Shown one piece after another: positions 15,111 to 24,695 of a stretch of DNA of 64,000 nucleotides (positions within the stretch are counted from its first letter, which is position 1; the number at the start of each line of letters is the position of its first letter). The stretch spans positions 4,674,810 through 4,738,809 of the forward strand of contig NC_015564.1 of assembly GCF_000214175.1 (NCBI RefSeq). Direction: 5' to 3'. The position numbers and the translations under genes were made by a program. The notes beneath the pieces are model-generated. The model had not been told where the DNA came from and searched no databases. It was given only the letters and a program-made list of their open reading frames with translations. This DNA comes from Hoyosella subflava DQS3-9A1 (GTDB lineage: Bacteria; Actinomycetota; Actinomycetes; Mycobacteriales; Mycobacteriaceae).

Positions 15111-17383
15111 GCAGCGTCAGTGGTCGCCGGTGCGGGCGTCGTTGTCACGCCCTCACCCTGTCCTGCCGGATTGCGACCAGCGCCTGGTACGACGCCGCCG
15201 CCTGCGCCCGGCGTAGCACCACCCTGGCCGGGGGTGCCCTCTCCCTCGCCAGCTTCACCTTCTTCGGGCTCAGTTGGTGTTCCGCCGTTGTTGTTACCCG
15301 GGATCGGGATTTCGACGGTCAGACCTGGGGCGATCTCGATTGTCGCGGTGGATGCCGGTTCATCCTCTTCTTCCGTCGCCTCTTCGGTCTCTTCAGGCTC
15401 TTCAGTCTCAGTCGGCGGTACGTAGACTGGGACACCAGAGACACCACCAATGGGGTCGGGCGTCGGGAACGATTCCCATTCGGTGTTGACCAGCGCGGAA
15501 TCCATCGTCGACTTCCAGATCGTCGCGGGGATTCCCGAACCGTAGATCTGGCCGCCCCAAGCGTTCACAAGCGGATCACCATCGTTGGTGCCCACCCACA
15601 CAGCTGTGGAGAGCGAGGGTGTGTAACCAATCATCCAGGCATCGCGGTTGAAGCCAGTGTCACCGAGCTGCGTGGTCCCCGTTTTTGATGCCGAAGGCCT
15701 GCCGCCAGCGAGCGCGTTGCCGTTCGAGTAGGCCGCAATCGGTTCCATCGCGGACGTCGCGTTGTCCGCGACAGCAGCCCGGAGCCGTCGTTCACCATTC
15801 GGATTCCCACGGTCGAACAGGAGATTTCCGTCCGCTGTAACGACCCGCTCGACGAAGTACGGCTCATGAAACTCACCCGACGCCGCGAGCGTCGCATACG
15901 ACGACGCCATGTCGATCGGGCGGACCTGGTACTGCCCGAGCACAATACCGTTGTTCGGCGGATCACCATTTTCGGTGAGAGCTTCGTGGTTCAGTCCGCG
16001 GATCTCGCGGGGAATGCCTGCTTTGTGCGCAGCTTCCTTCACGTCGAGCGGCCCGCGATCAAGCGAAAGCATGAGCCGATAAAAGGACGTGTTCAGCGAC
16101 TGTTTCAGTGCTTCAGCGATCGAGCAGCGCCCGCAACTTGCTCCACCAACATTCCGGACGGTGATGCCGTGCATTGTGACCGGGCTGCTGTCGAAGGGCT
16201 GGGTAACCGGAATACCCTGTTCCAGGGCTGCAACGAGACCAAACACCTTGAAGGTAGAGCCTGTCTGCAACGGTGCCTGCGCGTAGTCGAAGCCGGTACC
16301 GTCAGTGCCGCCATAGTAAGCGCGCACGGCGCCACTGCGGGGATCCACAGACACCACTGCGGAACGAAGATTGTCGGGCTGTCCGGACAGGTTGTTCTGG
16401 ACTGCGCGGACCGCCCCTTCCTGTGCAGTGCTGTCGATAGAGGTCGTGATCTGCAGGCCCTCAGTGTTAAGGGTCTGCTCCGTGATGCCGAGCGAGTGCA
16501 GTTCCTCAATGACACGGGACCTGATAAGGCCGTTCGGCCCCGGCGTCGTGGTTGCGGCCGTCGCCTCCTCTAACGACCGGTACTCCGGGTATTGCGCCGC
16601 AGCGCGTTCACTGGCGCTCATAGCACCAATAGCGACCATGCCATCGAGTACATAACCCCAGCGGGTTTCGGCGGCTTCGCGGTTCTGCGCTGGATCCAGA
16701 CGCGACGGCTGCTGGATGGTAGCCGCAAGGACCGCGCCTTCTTCAGGGGTGAGGTTGCTGACGGGTTTCCCGAAGTACGCTTCGGCTGCGGAAGCAATTC
16801 CGTACGCGTTGCGGCCGTAATAGATCGTATTGAGGTAGGCGACCAGAATGTCGTCCTTCGACCACTCCCGCGCCATCTTCGTCGCGATGACGAGTTCCCG
16901 CATCTTGCGAACGAGCGAGCGATCCGCGCCAACCAATGCGTTTTTCACATACTGCTGGGTGATCGTCGACCCGCCGCCTGCGTCGTCACTGCCGAGAACG
17001 TTGTCCCTAACAGCTCGCGCGAGGCCGGTCACAGAGAACCCCGGGTTTGTGTAAAAGTCGCGGTCCTCCGCGGCGATGACCGCATTCAGAACATGGTCCG
17101 GAATCTGGTCTATCGACACTTCGACCCGGTTGCCTTCCGGCGGCACGATGCGAGCGAGCTCAGTTTCACCATCATCAGTGAAAATGGTCGCCACCTGGTT
17201 AGTGGGAATGTCGCCCGGCCGCGGAACGCTCGCCGCAACGTAGTAGGCCATGAAGGTTCCGATGGGAAGCACAAGCATGACGACGAACGCAACCGCGATG
17301 AGCCGTAGTATCAGGCCCTTGCGCGATGTGCCCTTCGTCGCCACTGGCCTTTTCCCAGCGGATGCACTTCTGGTCGAACTCAC
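15107..17383 (-). CDS. ponA1: bifunctional penicillin-binding protein PonA1
   Basis: Class A PBP of 758 aa that polymerises and cross-links peptidoglycan at the outer membrane face. There is a short cytoplasmic N-terminus and one membrane helix (about 24-50). The GT51 transglycosylase domain has EDRDF at 106-110 and STITQQ at 139-144. The transpeptidase domain has the active-site STFK at 376-379, SLN at 429-431 and KTG at 567-569. A low-complexity Thr/Glu/Pro/Gly tail of about 110 residues ends the protein, as in mycobacterial PonA1. Upstream is the DUF5318 gene, downstream a coupled GT87 gene. Confidence 0.96.
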   Translation of the reverse strand: MSSTRSASAGKRPVATKGTSRKGLILRLIAVAFVVMLVLPIGTFMAYYVAASVPRPGDIPTNQVATIFTDDGETELARIVPPEGNRVEVSIDQIPDHVLNAVIAAEDRDFYTNPGFSVTGLARAVRDNVLGSDDAGGGSTITQQYVKNALVGADRSLVRKMRELVIATKMAREWSKDDILVAYLNTIYYGRNAYGIASAAEAYFGKPVSNLTPEEGAVLAATIQQPSRLDPAQNREAAETRWGYVLDGMVAIGAMSASERAAAQYPEYRSLEEATAATTTPGPNGLIRSRVIEELHSLGITEQTLNTEGLQITTSIDSTAQEGAVRAVQNNLSGQPDNLRSAVVSVDPRSGAVRAYYGGTDGTGFDYAQAPLQTGSTFKVFGLVAALEQGIPVTQPFDSSPVTMHGITVRNVGGASCGRCSIAEALKQSLNTSFYRLMLSLDRGPLDVKEAAHKAGIPREIRGLNHEALTENGDPPNNGIVLGQYQVRPIDMASSYATLAASGEFHEPYFVERVVTADGNLLFDRGNPNGERRLRAAVADNATSAMEPIAAYSNGNALAGGRPSASKTGTTQLGDTGFNRDAWMIGYTPSLSTAVWVGTNDGDPLVNAWGGQIYGSGIPATIWKSTMDSALVNTEWESFPTPDPIGGVSGVPVYVPPTETEEPEETEEATEEEDEPASTATIEIAPGLTVEIPIPGNNNGGTPTEPEEGEAGEGEGTPGQGGATPGAGGGVVPGAGRNPAGQGEGVTTTPAPATTDAA

Positions 17384-17422
17384 GATGAAACTCCAGTCCT
17401 CGCGGTCAACATCCGGCCCGCG

Positions 17423-17842
17423 TCACTCACTGGCGGTCCGGGCACTGCGCCGCGTCCTTGTCGATCGCGATCGCCGCGGCGGAGCCTCGCCGAGAACGTA
17501 CGACTGCACCAGATGGTTCCAGCTGCACGTCCGGCAAACCTCGACGACGTGAACCGTGAACTCATCTTTTGTTTGTGCCAGGCGAATGATCTCATCATTG
17601 CTCCGCGCGGAACCCGATACGGTTCCCAAGCGGTCACCGAACACCCAGGATACGATCGTTAGCTGTTCCTTACGGCAAATCGGGCACACCACAGTACTTG
17701 GCCGTCCGTGAAACTTTGCAGCCCTAAGGAGGTAAGGGCTCGCATCGCACACCTCAGCAACTCCGACCCGGCCAGCGAACACTTCAGCCAGGACGGAGCG
17801 ACGCTGGAGCGCGTAGTCCACGGTCTGCCGCTGCGATCGCAC
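17423..17842 (-). CDS. DUF5318 protein (Rv0049-like)
   Basis: Protein of 139 aa from GTG 17842. The N-terminus (RQTVDYALQRRSVLAEVFAGR..EVCDASPYLLRAAKFHG) matches my memory of the actinobacterial DUF5318 family. CPIC and CRTC pairs (around residues 53-56 and 104-107) would form one zinc ribbon. The C-terminus is very Arg/Ser-rich. It lies 39 bp upstream of ponA1 in the same orientation, a linkage also seen in mycobacteria, so a link to cell-wall synthesis is plausible. No function is established. Confidence 0.85.
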   Translation of the reverse strand: MRSQRQTVDYALQRRSVLAEVFAGRVGVAEVCDASPYLLRAAKFHGRPSTVVCPICRKEQLTIVSWVFGDRLGTVSGSARSNDEIIRLAQTKDEFTVHVVEVCRTCSWNHLVQSYVLGEAPPRRSRSTRTRRSARTASE

Positions 17843-17945
17843 ATAGACCAGAGTACGTCCGCGGTCTTACGAGCAGTCAGGCTGGTGGCGCAATTCGTAA
17901 ACCAGCCACCGTCGTGATGTCTGACACTCACCGACTAGCGAGACG

Positions 17946-17988
17946 AAAGCAGCCCGGAGTGCATACTTGTGCACTTCCGGGCTGCTTT
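17946..17988. terminator. strong hairpin downstream of the lipoprotein gene
   Basis: AAAGCAGCCCGG-AGTGCA, loop TACTTG, TGCACT-T-CCGGGCTGCTTT: an 18-bp stem with one bulged T. It starts 22 bases beyond the stop of the minus-strand lipoprotein (18011). The plus-strand side has the better T run (TTTTT), the minus side TTT, so it may work in both directions. Confidence 0.7.
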
Positions 17989-18010
17989 TTCGAGAACCTG
18001 AGTACCTGAC

Positions 18011-18433
18011 TTAGTAGCCGGTCCCTCCGGTCCCTTCTTCCTCAGGCATTCCCGTATCACCACCGGTCACTCCGGCTTCACTGATCGGGGTTTCTTCGTC
18101 ACCCTCGAGCGCGCACATCGCATCGATCGAAAGCAGCGCCGAATCAATTTCCGCCTCGCTGGGGTCCTGCTGGCCCTCTTGCTCGAGGTAGTCCGTCACT
18201 GTGGTCCGCTGGGTCTCAGGATCCTGCTCCGCAAACTCGCCGCACGTGGTGTCACCCCCCTGGCCGAAGAAATCTTCGACGCCTTCAGTTGCAGTGTCAC
18301 CCATGTCACCAAGCGTGTCGCCCGTGTCCTCGAGCACGTCATTGCCGTTCGTGTCGTCACCGCAGCCAGCCACCGCGAGCGCCGCTGCCGCACCGCAGGC
18401 CGCAAAAACCACGCGGGGATTCTTCAGGTTCAT
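18011..18433 (-). CDS. acidic lipoprotein with HdeA-like two-Cys segment
   Basis: Protein of 140 aa from ATG 18433 (AAGGAG 5-6 bases upstream). The N-terminus MNLKNPRVVFAACGAAAALAVAGCGDD is a lipoprotein signal with lipobox AVAGC. The mature protein is Asp/Glu/Gly-rich. A segment TCGEFAEQDPETQRTTV..DPSEAEIDSALLSIDAMC carries two Cys about 45 residues apart, in a spacing and residue pattern reminiscent of the HdeA/HdeB acid-stress chaperone fold; this is a resemblance by eye. Its signal peptide is nearly identical to that of the small lipoprotein at 18780-19055, suggesting duplication. Confidence 0.75.
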   Translation of the reverse strand: MNLKNPRVVFAACGAAAALAVAGCGDDTNGNDVLEDTGDTLGDMGDTATEGVEDFFGQGGDTTCGEFAEQDPETQRTTVTDYLEQEGQQDPSEAEIDSALLSIDAMCALEGDEETPISEAGVTGGDTGMPEEEGTGGTGY

Positions 18434-18779
18434 TCGCACTCCTTATCTGGTTCCGGGCAATCTCCGAATGCAGTAAGTCAGCAGGACAATAACGCGTGGT
18501 GCACGTATGCAGCCAAACGCAACTACCGCCATCCCTGACTGCCCGCCAACATACACGAACTAATCAGGCGGTGAAACTATCCTGAACGTTTAAACGATTC
18601 CGTGTCTTTCGCGAGTCACGCCAAGAAGCCATTACTCGCCCCCGGGGAAACTATTCCCTGGGAGTTATGCGACTCCTGATGCCAGCTCAGCAGATTGTCG
18701 ACACGGAATTATGAATGCGCCTGCACGCACGCTCGGGGGAAGAACACACCTCCGAGGTCAGGATCCCATGCGCCAGCGG
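18434..18779. other. 346-bp gap between the two lipoprotein genes
   Basis: No gene is supported. An imperfect hairpin (CCCGGGGAA at 18641-18649 with TTCCCTGGG at 18654-18662) lies about 120 bp beyond the end of the upstream minus-strand lipoprotein. It has no T tract, so terminator function is uncertain. The rest should hold the promoter of the 18433 gene; no clear boxes are seen. Confidence 0.35.
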
Positions 18780-19055
18780 CTAGAAGCCGGATCCGCCCTC
18801 GGTGCCCATTCCGCCATCTTCAGGCTGCATACCTGGGTCTTCATACATACCCGGGTCTTCGTACATGCCCCCCTCGTTGGGGTCCATGCCGGGGTCTTCG
18901 TACATTCCGCCGTCGTCATTCATCACGCCATTGTTTGTGCCGTTGTCGGTAATACCGTCGTCCGTTGTGCCATCGTCGTCCCCACAGCCGGACAGTGCCA
19001 GCACGGCGACAGCACCGCACGCGGCAAATGCTACACGCGGGTTCTTCAAATTCAT
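18780..19055 (-). CDS. small Asp/Gly-rich repeat lipoprotein
   Basis: Protein of 91 aa from ATG 19055 with AGGAGA just upstream. The lipoprotein signal MNLKNPRVAFAACGAVAVLALSGCGDD is almost the same as in the 18011-18433 gene, but the mature part is unrelated: low complexity, acidic, with repeats of GMYEDPGM. No domain is recognised. It would be a short, disordered, surface-anchored protein. Function unknown. Confidence 0.72.
   Translation of the reverse strand: MNLKNPRVAFAACGAVAVLALSGCGDDDGTTDDGITDNGTNNGVMNDDGGMYEDPGMDPNEGGMYEDPGMYEDPGMQPEDGGMGTEGGSGF
18831..18905. repeat. 18/21-bp repeats inside the small lipoprotein gene
   Basis: 18-bp units at 18831-18848, 18849-18866 and 18888-18905 share GGGTCTTC(A/G)TACAT; a diverged 21-bp unit lies at 18867-18887. 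They encode the repeated GMYEDP peptide. Copy number is likely to vary between strains by slippage. Confidence 0.75.
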
Positions 19056-19480
19056 CGGCTCTCCTTATTCGCGTCGTCAGTGCTCGTTACCTATAGCAGA
19101 GACGTCACCTGGCATGATCCCGCCATAACCAGAATCGACCCCTGCTGCCCCCACCGTACCTGAATGATGTAAAGGCAGAAAGCACCCATTTAAATTAGTG
19201 CCTCACAATACGGATGCCGACGGGCGCTACCTGGCGTTACGGGATGTGAAATAGTAATTCACCAGTCAATTTGAATAGCCTGTTTCCGGCATTCGGGATT
19301 AATCGTGCCGCATCGGTAGTGGGACTACCGCCGGGCGTGTCACCGCCTCCCAAATGGCGACCCGCTGACACTTCTGGTAGCGGTCAATATATCGGTGCGA
19401 TACAGTTGGGCATCGCATCGCCACGCCTGCACGTGGCATACACATTAGGTCTGTCCCATGAGCGCCTGAAGGAGGTGGCA
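19056..19480. other. 425-bp gap upstream of the PadR-ino1 operon
   Basis: The PadR reading frame is open back to 19271 but that part has no ribosome-binding site and no PadR similarity. The gap holds the divergent promoters of the lipoprotein (19055) and PadR-ino1 (19481). A short palindrome ATTTAAAT is present near 19190. No operator can be assigned. Confidence 0.35.
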
Positions 19481-20083
19481 GTGCTCGAGCTCGCGATTCT
19501 CGGCCTCCTCCAAGAGGCGCCCATGCACGGCTACGAGCTGCGCAAGCGGCTCACCGGACTCCTCGGGCCCTTCAGGGCGTTCTCGTACGGCTCGCTATAT
19601 CCGGCGCTGCGTCGGATGCAGGCGGACGGGCTCATCGAGGAGGATCCGCAATCCGAGGGGACAGGGCTTCGGCGACGCGCCCGGAAGGTGTACGAGATCA
19701 CCGGAAAGGGCCGGAACCGATTCGCCGAGCTTGTGGCCGACACCGGGCCACAGAACTACAGCGATGATGGATTCGGGGTTCACCTGGCGTTCTTCAGCCG
19801 CACACCGGCCGATGCACGGTTGCGGATCCTCGAAGGACGCCGCAGGCAAGTCGAAGAACGGCGGGAAGGCCTTCGCGACGCGATTCGCCGCGCCACGAGC
19901 CACGACCGCTACACCAGCCAGTTGCACCAACTCTCCCTGGAATCCAGCGAGAGGGAAGTGCGGTGGCTTAACGAACTCATCACAGCCGAAGCCAGGGCAG
20001 CTAGCCGCAGCGCAGATGCCACCCTGCCTACTGAGCCATCCAGCGAGCTTCACCAGAAAGAAGGAGATCCCGAACATGGGTGA
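19481..20083 (+). CDS. PadR-family transcriptional regulator
   Basis: Protein of 200 aa from GTG 19481, preceded by AAGGAGG. The PadR winged helix is complete: [23 protein letters not shown], then [42 protein letters not shown]-terminal helical domain (about 100-185, rich in Arg/Glu) would mediate dimerisation. The stop overlaps the ino1 start by 8 bp. This PadR-ino1 pair is conserved in mycobacteria (Rv0047c-Rv0046c), so control of inositol-phosphate synthesis or autoregulation is likely. Confidence 0.9.
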   Translation: MLELAILGLLQEAPMHGYELRKRLTGLLGPFRAFSYGSLYPALRRMQADGLIEEDPQSEGTGLRRRARKVYEITGKGRNRFAELVADTGPQNYSDDGFGVHLAFFSRTPADARLRILEGRRRQVEERREGLRDAIRRATSHDRYTSQLHQLSLESSEREVRWLNELITAEARAASRSADATLPTEPSSELHQKEGDPEHG

Positions 20084-21152
20084 CAATAAGGTACGCGTCG
20101 CGATCGCAGGCGTGGGGAACTGCGCCTCATCGCTGGTCCAGGGCGTTGAGTACTACAAGAACGCAGATGATACCGCCACCGTTCCCGGGCTTATGCACGT
20201 TCGTCTAGGCCCTTACCACATCAACGATGTCGAGTTCGTTGCTGCGTTCGACGTGGACGCCAAGAAGGTGGGTATTGATCTCGCGGAAGCAATCAACGCG
20301 AGTGAGAACAACACCATCAAGATCGCTGACGTTCCGCCGAGTGGCATCACCGTCCAGCGTGGCCCCACCCTCGATGGCCTAGGCAAGTATTACCGCGCCA
20401 CCATCGAGGAATCGGACGCCGAGGCCGTCGACGTTGTCCAGGCGCTCAAAGAAGCGCAGGTAGATGTCCTCGTGTCATATCTACCTGTCGGATCGGAAGA
20501 AGCCGACAAGTTCTACGCACAGTGCGCCATCGACGCTGGCGTAGCGTTCGTCAACGCATTGCCCGTGTTTATCGCTTCAGACCCGGTCTGGGCGAAGAAG
20601 TTCGAGGACGCTGGCGTGCCAATTGTTGGTGACGACATCAAGTCCCAGGTGGGCGCGACAATTACCCACCGCGTCATGGCGAAGCTGTTCGAGGATCGCG
20701 GTGTGCAACTCGACCGCACGATGCAGCTGAACGTCGGCGGCAACATGGACTTCAAGAACATGCTCGAGCGCGAGCGCCTCGAGTCGAAAAAGATCTCCAA
20801 GACTCAGGCAGTAACGTCCAACATTAAGCGTGAACTAGTCGCCAAGGACGTTCACATTGGACCCTCCGACTACGTCGGCTGGCTCGATGACCGCAAATGG
20901 GCGTACGTACGGCTCGAAGGCCGCGCGTTCGGTGATGTGCCACTGAACCTCGAGTACAAGCTCGAGGTATGGGACTCGCCCAACTCCGCTGGCATCATCA
21001 TCGACGCTGTCCGTGCGGCGAAGATCGCCCTTGACCGCGGCGTAGGCGGACCAGTGTTCTCCGCTTCTTCGTACCTCATGAAGTCGCCACCAAAGCAGCT
21101 TGCAGACGACGTGGCACGTACGCAGCTCGAGAGTTTCATCGAAGGCGAATAA
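20076..21152 (+). CDS. ino1: inositol-3-phosphate synthase
   Basis: Protein of 358 aa, the short actinobacterial form. It converts glucose-6-phosphate to inositol-3-phosphate with NAD, the first step to phosphatidylinositol, lipoarabinomannan and mycothiol. Features: NAD-binding [22 protein letters not shown] at the start, [70 protein letters not shown] and the [20 protein letters not shown] region. ATG 20076 has AAGGAG about 10 bases upstream and overlaps the padR end. A hairpin terminator follows. Confidence 0.96.
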   Translation: MGDNKVRVAIAGVGNCASSLVQGVEYYKNADDTATVPGLMHVRLGPYHINDVEFVAAFDVDAKKVGIDLAEAINASENNTIKIADVPPSGITVQRGPTLDGLGKYYRATIEESDAEAVDVVQALKEAQVDVLVSYLPVGSEEADKFYAQCAIDAGVAFVNALPVFIASDPVWAKKFEDAGVPIVGDDIKSQVGATITHRVMAKLFEDRGVQLDRTMQLNVGGNMDFKNMLERERLESKKISKTQAVTSNIKRELVAKDVHIGPSDYVGWLDDRKWAYVRLEGRAFGDVPLNLEYKLEVWDSPNSAGIIIDAVRAAKIALDRGVGGPVFSASSYLMKSPPKQLADDVARTQLESFIEGE

Positions 21153-21168
21153 GCCTCACAGCCTGCAG

Positions 21169-21207
21169 AAAGCGGGGTCACGGTCACGTGGACTGTGGCC
21201 CCGCTTT
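21169..21207 (+). terminator. hairpin terminator after ino1
   Basis: AAAGCGGGG-TCAC (21169-21181) pairs with GTGG-CCCCGCTTT (21195-21207); the loop is 13 bases. The stem is 13 bp with one G-T pair, 17 bp after the ino1 stop. Confidence 0.7.
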
Positions 21208-21287
21208 GTTGCGCGCAAGTATCGCTTAGGCCGAATCGGGTACTACTCCAACGGCAGACAGCGCACCACAGCCCGAGAGGAGCGACC

Positions 21288-21671
21288 GTGAGCGATCAGA
21301 ACAAAGGCCAGCCTGGGGACACCACTGGCGGCGACCCAGTCCACACCACCCCAGAAGAGGCAATTGAGGAAGAGGAATCTCAGCGCGTCGACAAAGAGGA
21401 CACTACGAAAAGCAGCAGCAGTAAGGCTGCGGGCGCCGTCCCAGATACGTCTGAGCTAGACCCCGAAGTCCTCCGGAAGGCCGAGGAGGAGGTCGCGGGA
21501 GTCAACAAGAAGTACAAGCCGGGTGCCCGCCCCACGGTCAAGGTGCCCGACACTGGAGGCACAGTCACCGGGACTGCCTTCGCTGAAGACTTTGCTGACC
21601 ACGAGGAAAACGAAGACATCATCAAGGACTACGAGGAGCGCAAGGAAGCGGAGTCGGAAACCGAGGAATGA
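21288..21671 (+). CDS. acidic, probably disordered protein
   Basis: Protein of 127 aa from GTG 21288 with GAGAGGAG at 21275-21282. The composition is dominated by Glu, Asp, Thr and Ser. A moderately conserved-looking middle (LDPEVLRKAEEEVAGVNKKYKPGARPTVKVPDTGGTVTGTAFAEDF) is flanked by low-complexity ends. No signal peptide or membrane segment. I do not recognise a family. The separate ribosome-binding site and the terminator after ino1 suggest its own transcription unit. Confidence 0.65.
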   Translation: MSDQNKGQPGDTTGGDPVHTTPEEAIEEEESQRVDKEDTTKSSSSKAAGAVPDTSELDPEVLRKAEEEVAGVNKKYKPGARPTVKVPDTGGTVTGTAFAEDFADHEENEDIIKDYEERKEAESETEE

Positions 21672-21675
21672 CGCC

Positions 21676-23667
21676 TCACTCGCCTGCCTGCTGAACCTCC
21701 GCGGAGACGCGCTCGGCTGCTTCGTCCGCGACCTGTTGTGCAAGCACTCCGGCGGACACCATCTGCTGCAGAGCCTCGACGATCGCGATACGGCTCAGCG
21801 CCTTAGCCTGACGGCGGCGCAGCACGCGCTCGTCGAGTTTCTCGGAGATACCAAGATTCTCCAGCGTCTGGCTCGCCATCTCCTCCCAGTGGGCAAAGAG
21901 CCCCTTCGCGATGTCGACGTTCGCGACCTCCACATTCGGAAGGGACTTAAACAACTCCAACTCATCCGCTGCATTGTGCGATGCGAGCCGCCGGGCACAG
22001 ATTTCGATATAGCCGACTTCGTCGAGGTCCTCGCCGAGCGGGGGCGGGAGTTTCCCCAGCGTCCACCGATGCAGCCTGGCGTACCACGGAAGGCAGGCCC
22101 GTCGGGCCTCATCCACCCGAAGCCCGCCCGCGCTGACCTCCTCGATCTCGTCGTCAATCTCCTGCATGAGGGTGCGAGTCGCGATCGGCGGCAACAACCC
22201 CGCGTCACTGAGGTTCTGATAACTCTCGCGCTGGATATGCAAACCGCGCAGCTCCAGGACGTCCACTTGCTCCTGGGCTGTGAGGCGGGTGCGAGCGAGC
22301 TGATCACGGGCATCGGCTTCTGCCACATCGAGGTGGGCCGTGACGAGTTCATCGCTGAAATTCAGATCCGCGAGCCGCTCTCGCGCGGATCGAACACCAA
22401 CCATGCGGGCGAGTGCCTCCAGATACTCATCCTTGCGGCTCGGTTTATCCAGCCCAAGCGCATGGACCACAAAAGAGATGGTCGTTGCGTTTATGAGTAA
22501 CGTGGCAAGTACCACTCCCCCCGTCATAGCGATGAACTGGTCACGCAGGTCCCCTAGTTCCAGGGGCAGCGCGAGAGCTAGGGCTAGAGCGACACCGCCC
22601 CGCAGACCACCCCAAATGACAACAGCGGAGTTCCGGTTCCCCACCCTCGGTATCCGCGCGAGCCGCTCCAGCGTCAATACAACAGGAATGACGCCGAGGG
22701 GACGCGAAATCAGCACCGCGGCGATACCCAAACCGATCGCCGCCAAGTTGTCCCGGATCAACTGGAAGTCGAGGGCGAGGCCAATGAAGAGAAACAGCAG
22801 TGCGTTTGCCATATAGCCAAGGGACTCCCACAGCTCATGGAGCAGGTCGCGTGCGGCGTGCTGGGCGCGGCTTTCGAGGAGACCACCGACGGTGATACCG
22901 GCCGCAACGGCAGCCATTACGCCAGAAGCATGCAGGATCGCTTCAGCGAAGACGAACGATCCGTACGCGACCGCGATTGACATTGCAGCGGCAGCGAGGC
23001 GATCCAGTAGCGGCAGCAGCAACACCGCTAGTGTGCCGACAATCGCACCCGTCAATATCCCGCCGGCTACCACCACGACGAAATCAACAGCACCGGCCCC
23101 TGCCGATAGGGCTCCAGTTACGGCTGCGACAGCGAGAATGTTGTACAGCACAATCGCAACACCGTCGTTGAGCAGACTCTCCCCCTCCACCAGGGTGAGC
23201 AGCCGCCTCGGCACACCGAGTTCCCGGAAGATCGCGACCACAGCGACCGGGTCGGTAGCGGAAATCAGCACGCCGAAAAGTAGCGCCGCAAAAATGGGGA
23301 CACCGAGGAACGCCGTCAGACTCGCCCCGACAATGAGTGCAGAAATCACGAGGGCGGCAGATGCGAGAGCACTGATAGCGAGAAGATTTCTCATAAACTC
23401 GCGCGTAGATAGACCTAACGCGGCTTCAAAGATGAGGATAGGTAAGAACAGATTGATGAGTAGTTCCTTGAACCCCTCGCCACTCAGCAGTTCAGAAACG
23501 GCGAGATTGGCTCCCATTTCTGATGCGAGAAGTCCCGCGACCGCGAGAACAACTGTGAGCTGAATGTGGATCTTACGGGTGATCAGGCTGATCAGAACGG
23601 CTGCACCCAGCAAGAATGATACTTCGAGCAAAGCTCGCGGAAGTTGCTCAACCAGATCCTCGGGCAT
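21676..23667 (-). CDS. CPA1-family Na+/H+ antiporter
   Basis: Protein of 663 aa. The N-terminal 400 residues form about 12 membrane helices of the NhaP/NHE (CPA1) type: ILIFEAALGLS, the ion-site motif SATDPVAVVAIF, EGESLLNDGVAIVLY and WGGLRGGVALALALALP. A cytoplasmic helical domain of about 250 residues follows and is likely regulatory. It exchanges Na+ or K+ for H+ in pH and salt homeostasis. It is convergent with the acidic protein gene (4-bp gap). Start ATG 23667. Confidence 0.92.
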   Translation of the reverse strand: MPEDLVEQLPRALLEVSFLLGAAVLISLITRKIHIQLTVVLAVAGLLASEMGANLAVSELLSGEGFKELLINLFLPILIFEAALGLSTREFMRNLLAISALASAALVISALIVGASLTAFLGVPIFAALLFGVLISATDPVAVVAIFRELGVPRRLLTLVEGESLLNDGVAIVLYNILAVAAVTGALSAGAGAVDFVVVVAGGILTGAIVGTLAVLLLPLLDRLAAAAMSIAVAYGSFVFAEAILHASGVMAAVAAGITVGGLLESRAQHAARDLLHELWESLGYMANALLFLFIGLALDFQLIRDNLAAIGLGIAAVLISRPLGVIPVVLTLERLARIPRVGNRNSAVVIWGGLRGGVALALALALPLELGDLRDQFIAMTGGVVLATLLINATTISFVVHALGLDKPSRKDEYLEALARMVGVRSARERLADLNFSDELVTAHLDVAEADARDQLARTRLTAQEQVDVLELRGLHIQRESYQNLSDAGLLPPIATRTLMQEIDDEIEEVSAGGLRVDEARRACLPWYARLHRWTLGKLPPPLGEDLDEVGYIEICARRLASHNAADELELFKSLPNVEVANVDIAKGLFAHWEEMASQTLENLGISEKLDERVLRRRQAKALSRIAIVEALQQMVSAGVLAQQVADEAAERVSAEVQQAGE

Positions 23668-23924
23668 CGGGCACCTCAGGTTTAGCCGTAGTTGATCTAA
23701 CGGTGCGCCTGCCTATCCCCGTGTGTCAATAGCGCAATTAGTGACGAAAAGTTTGTTTTGCGTGATAATGGTCGAAAGCCTACAGAATTAACGCTGACAA
23801 TTCGCCGTCAACCGTTGTGCAGGCCAATCACCTCGGCCGAAGACACGCTGCGCGGAGGCAATCGGATCGCCGCCATCCATGGGTCATGATGCGCAACGGC
23901 GCCCGCCACGGTATTAGTGGAAGC

Positions 23925-24692
23925 ATGGACCGCCCCCTTCGAATCGGTGTACAGATCCAGCCCCAGCACGCCCCCGACTACAGGCTTATCCGTGACGCTG
24001 TGCTCCGCGCTGAAGATGCCGGAGTCGACGTCGTTTTCAACTGGGACCACTTCTTCCCCCTCTACGGCGAACCCGATGGCCCCCATTTCGAATGCTGGAC
24101 CATGCTCGGTGCGTGGGCCGAGCAAACCGAGCGAGTCGAGTTCGGCGCGCTCGTCACATGCGGTGCATATCGCAACCCTGATTTGCTTGCCGACATGGCG
24201 CGGACCGTCGACCACATGTCCGGTGGTCGACTGATCTTCGGTATCGGCTCCGGCTGGTTCGAGCGTGACTTCGACGAATACGGCTACGAATTCGGCACCA
24301 AGGTTTCCCGCCTCAACCTGCTCGGCGAGTACCTGCCCCGGATCGAAGAGCGCTGGAAAAAGCTCAACCCGCCACCCACGCGGAACATGCCTGTCCTGAT
24401 CGGCGGTGGTGGCGTCAAGAAAACATTGCGCCTTGTCGCTCGGCATGCAGACATCTGGCACAGCTTCGGCGACCTGGAAACTTTCACATACAAGTCCGGC
24501 GTGCTCGCCGAACACTGCGGGGCCGAGGGCCGCCACTCCAGCGAAATCGAGCGGTCAATCCAGTTCCCCGGCGTGGCCGACGCCGACGACTTCGTCGCTG
24601 CTGGCGCGTCCTTCTTCACCGTTCCCATTAACGGCCCGCACTACGACATGGCACCAGTCATCGAGGCGATCAAATGGCGGGGCTCGAGGTGA
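23925..24692 (+). CDS. F420-dependent LLM-class oxidoreductase
   Basis: Protein of 255 aa of the luciferase-like monooxygenase superfamily, in the F420-dependent subgroup common in mycolata. It is a TIM barrel: LRIGVQIQPQHAPDYRLIRDAVLRAEDAGVDVVFNWDHFFPLYG, ERVEFGALVTCGAYRNPDLLADMARTVDHMSGGRLIFGIGSGWFERDFDEYGYEF, and PVLIGGGGVKKTLRLVARHADIWH. Start ATG 23925 was chosen because the family motif begins there, although the ribosome-binding site is weak. The substrate is unknown. It is convergent with the hydrolase gene after 3 bp. Confidence 0.88.
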   Translation: MDRPLRIGVQIQPQHAPDYRLIRDAVLRAEDAGVDVVFNWDHFFPLYGEPDGPHFECWTMLGAWAEQTERVEFGALVTCGAYRNPDLLADMARTVDHMSGGRLIFGIGSGWFERDFDEYGYEFGTKVSRLNLLGEYLPRIEERWKKLNPPPTRNMPVLIGGGGVKKTLRLVARHADIWHSFGDLETFTYKSGVLAEHCGAEGRHSSEIERSIQFPGVADADDFVAAGASFFTVPINGPHYDMAPVIEAIKWRGSR

Positions 24693-24695
24693 CGA

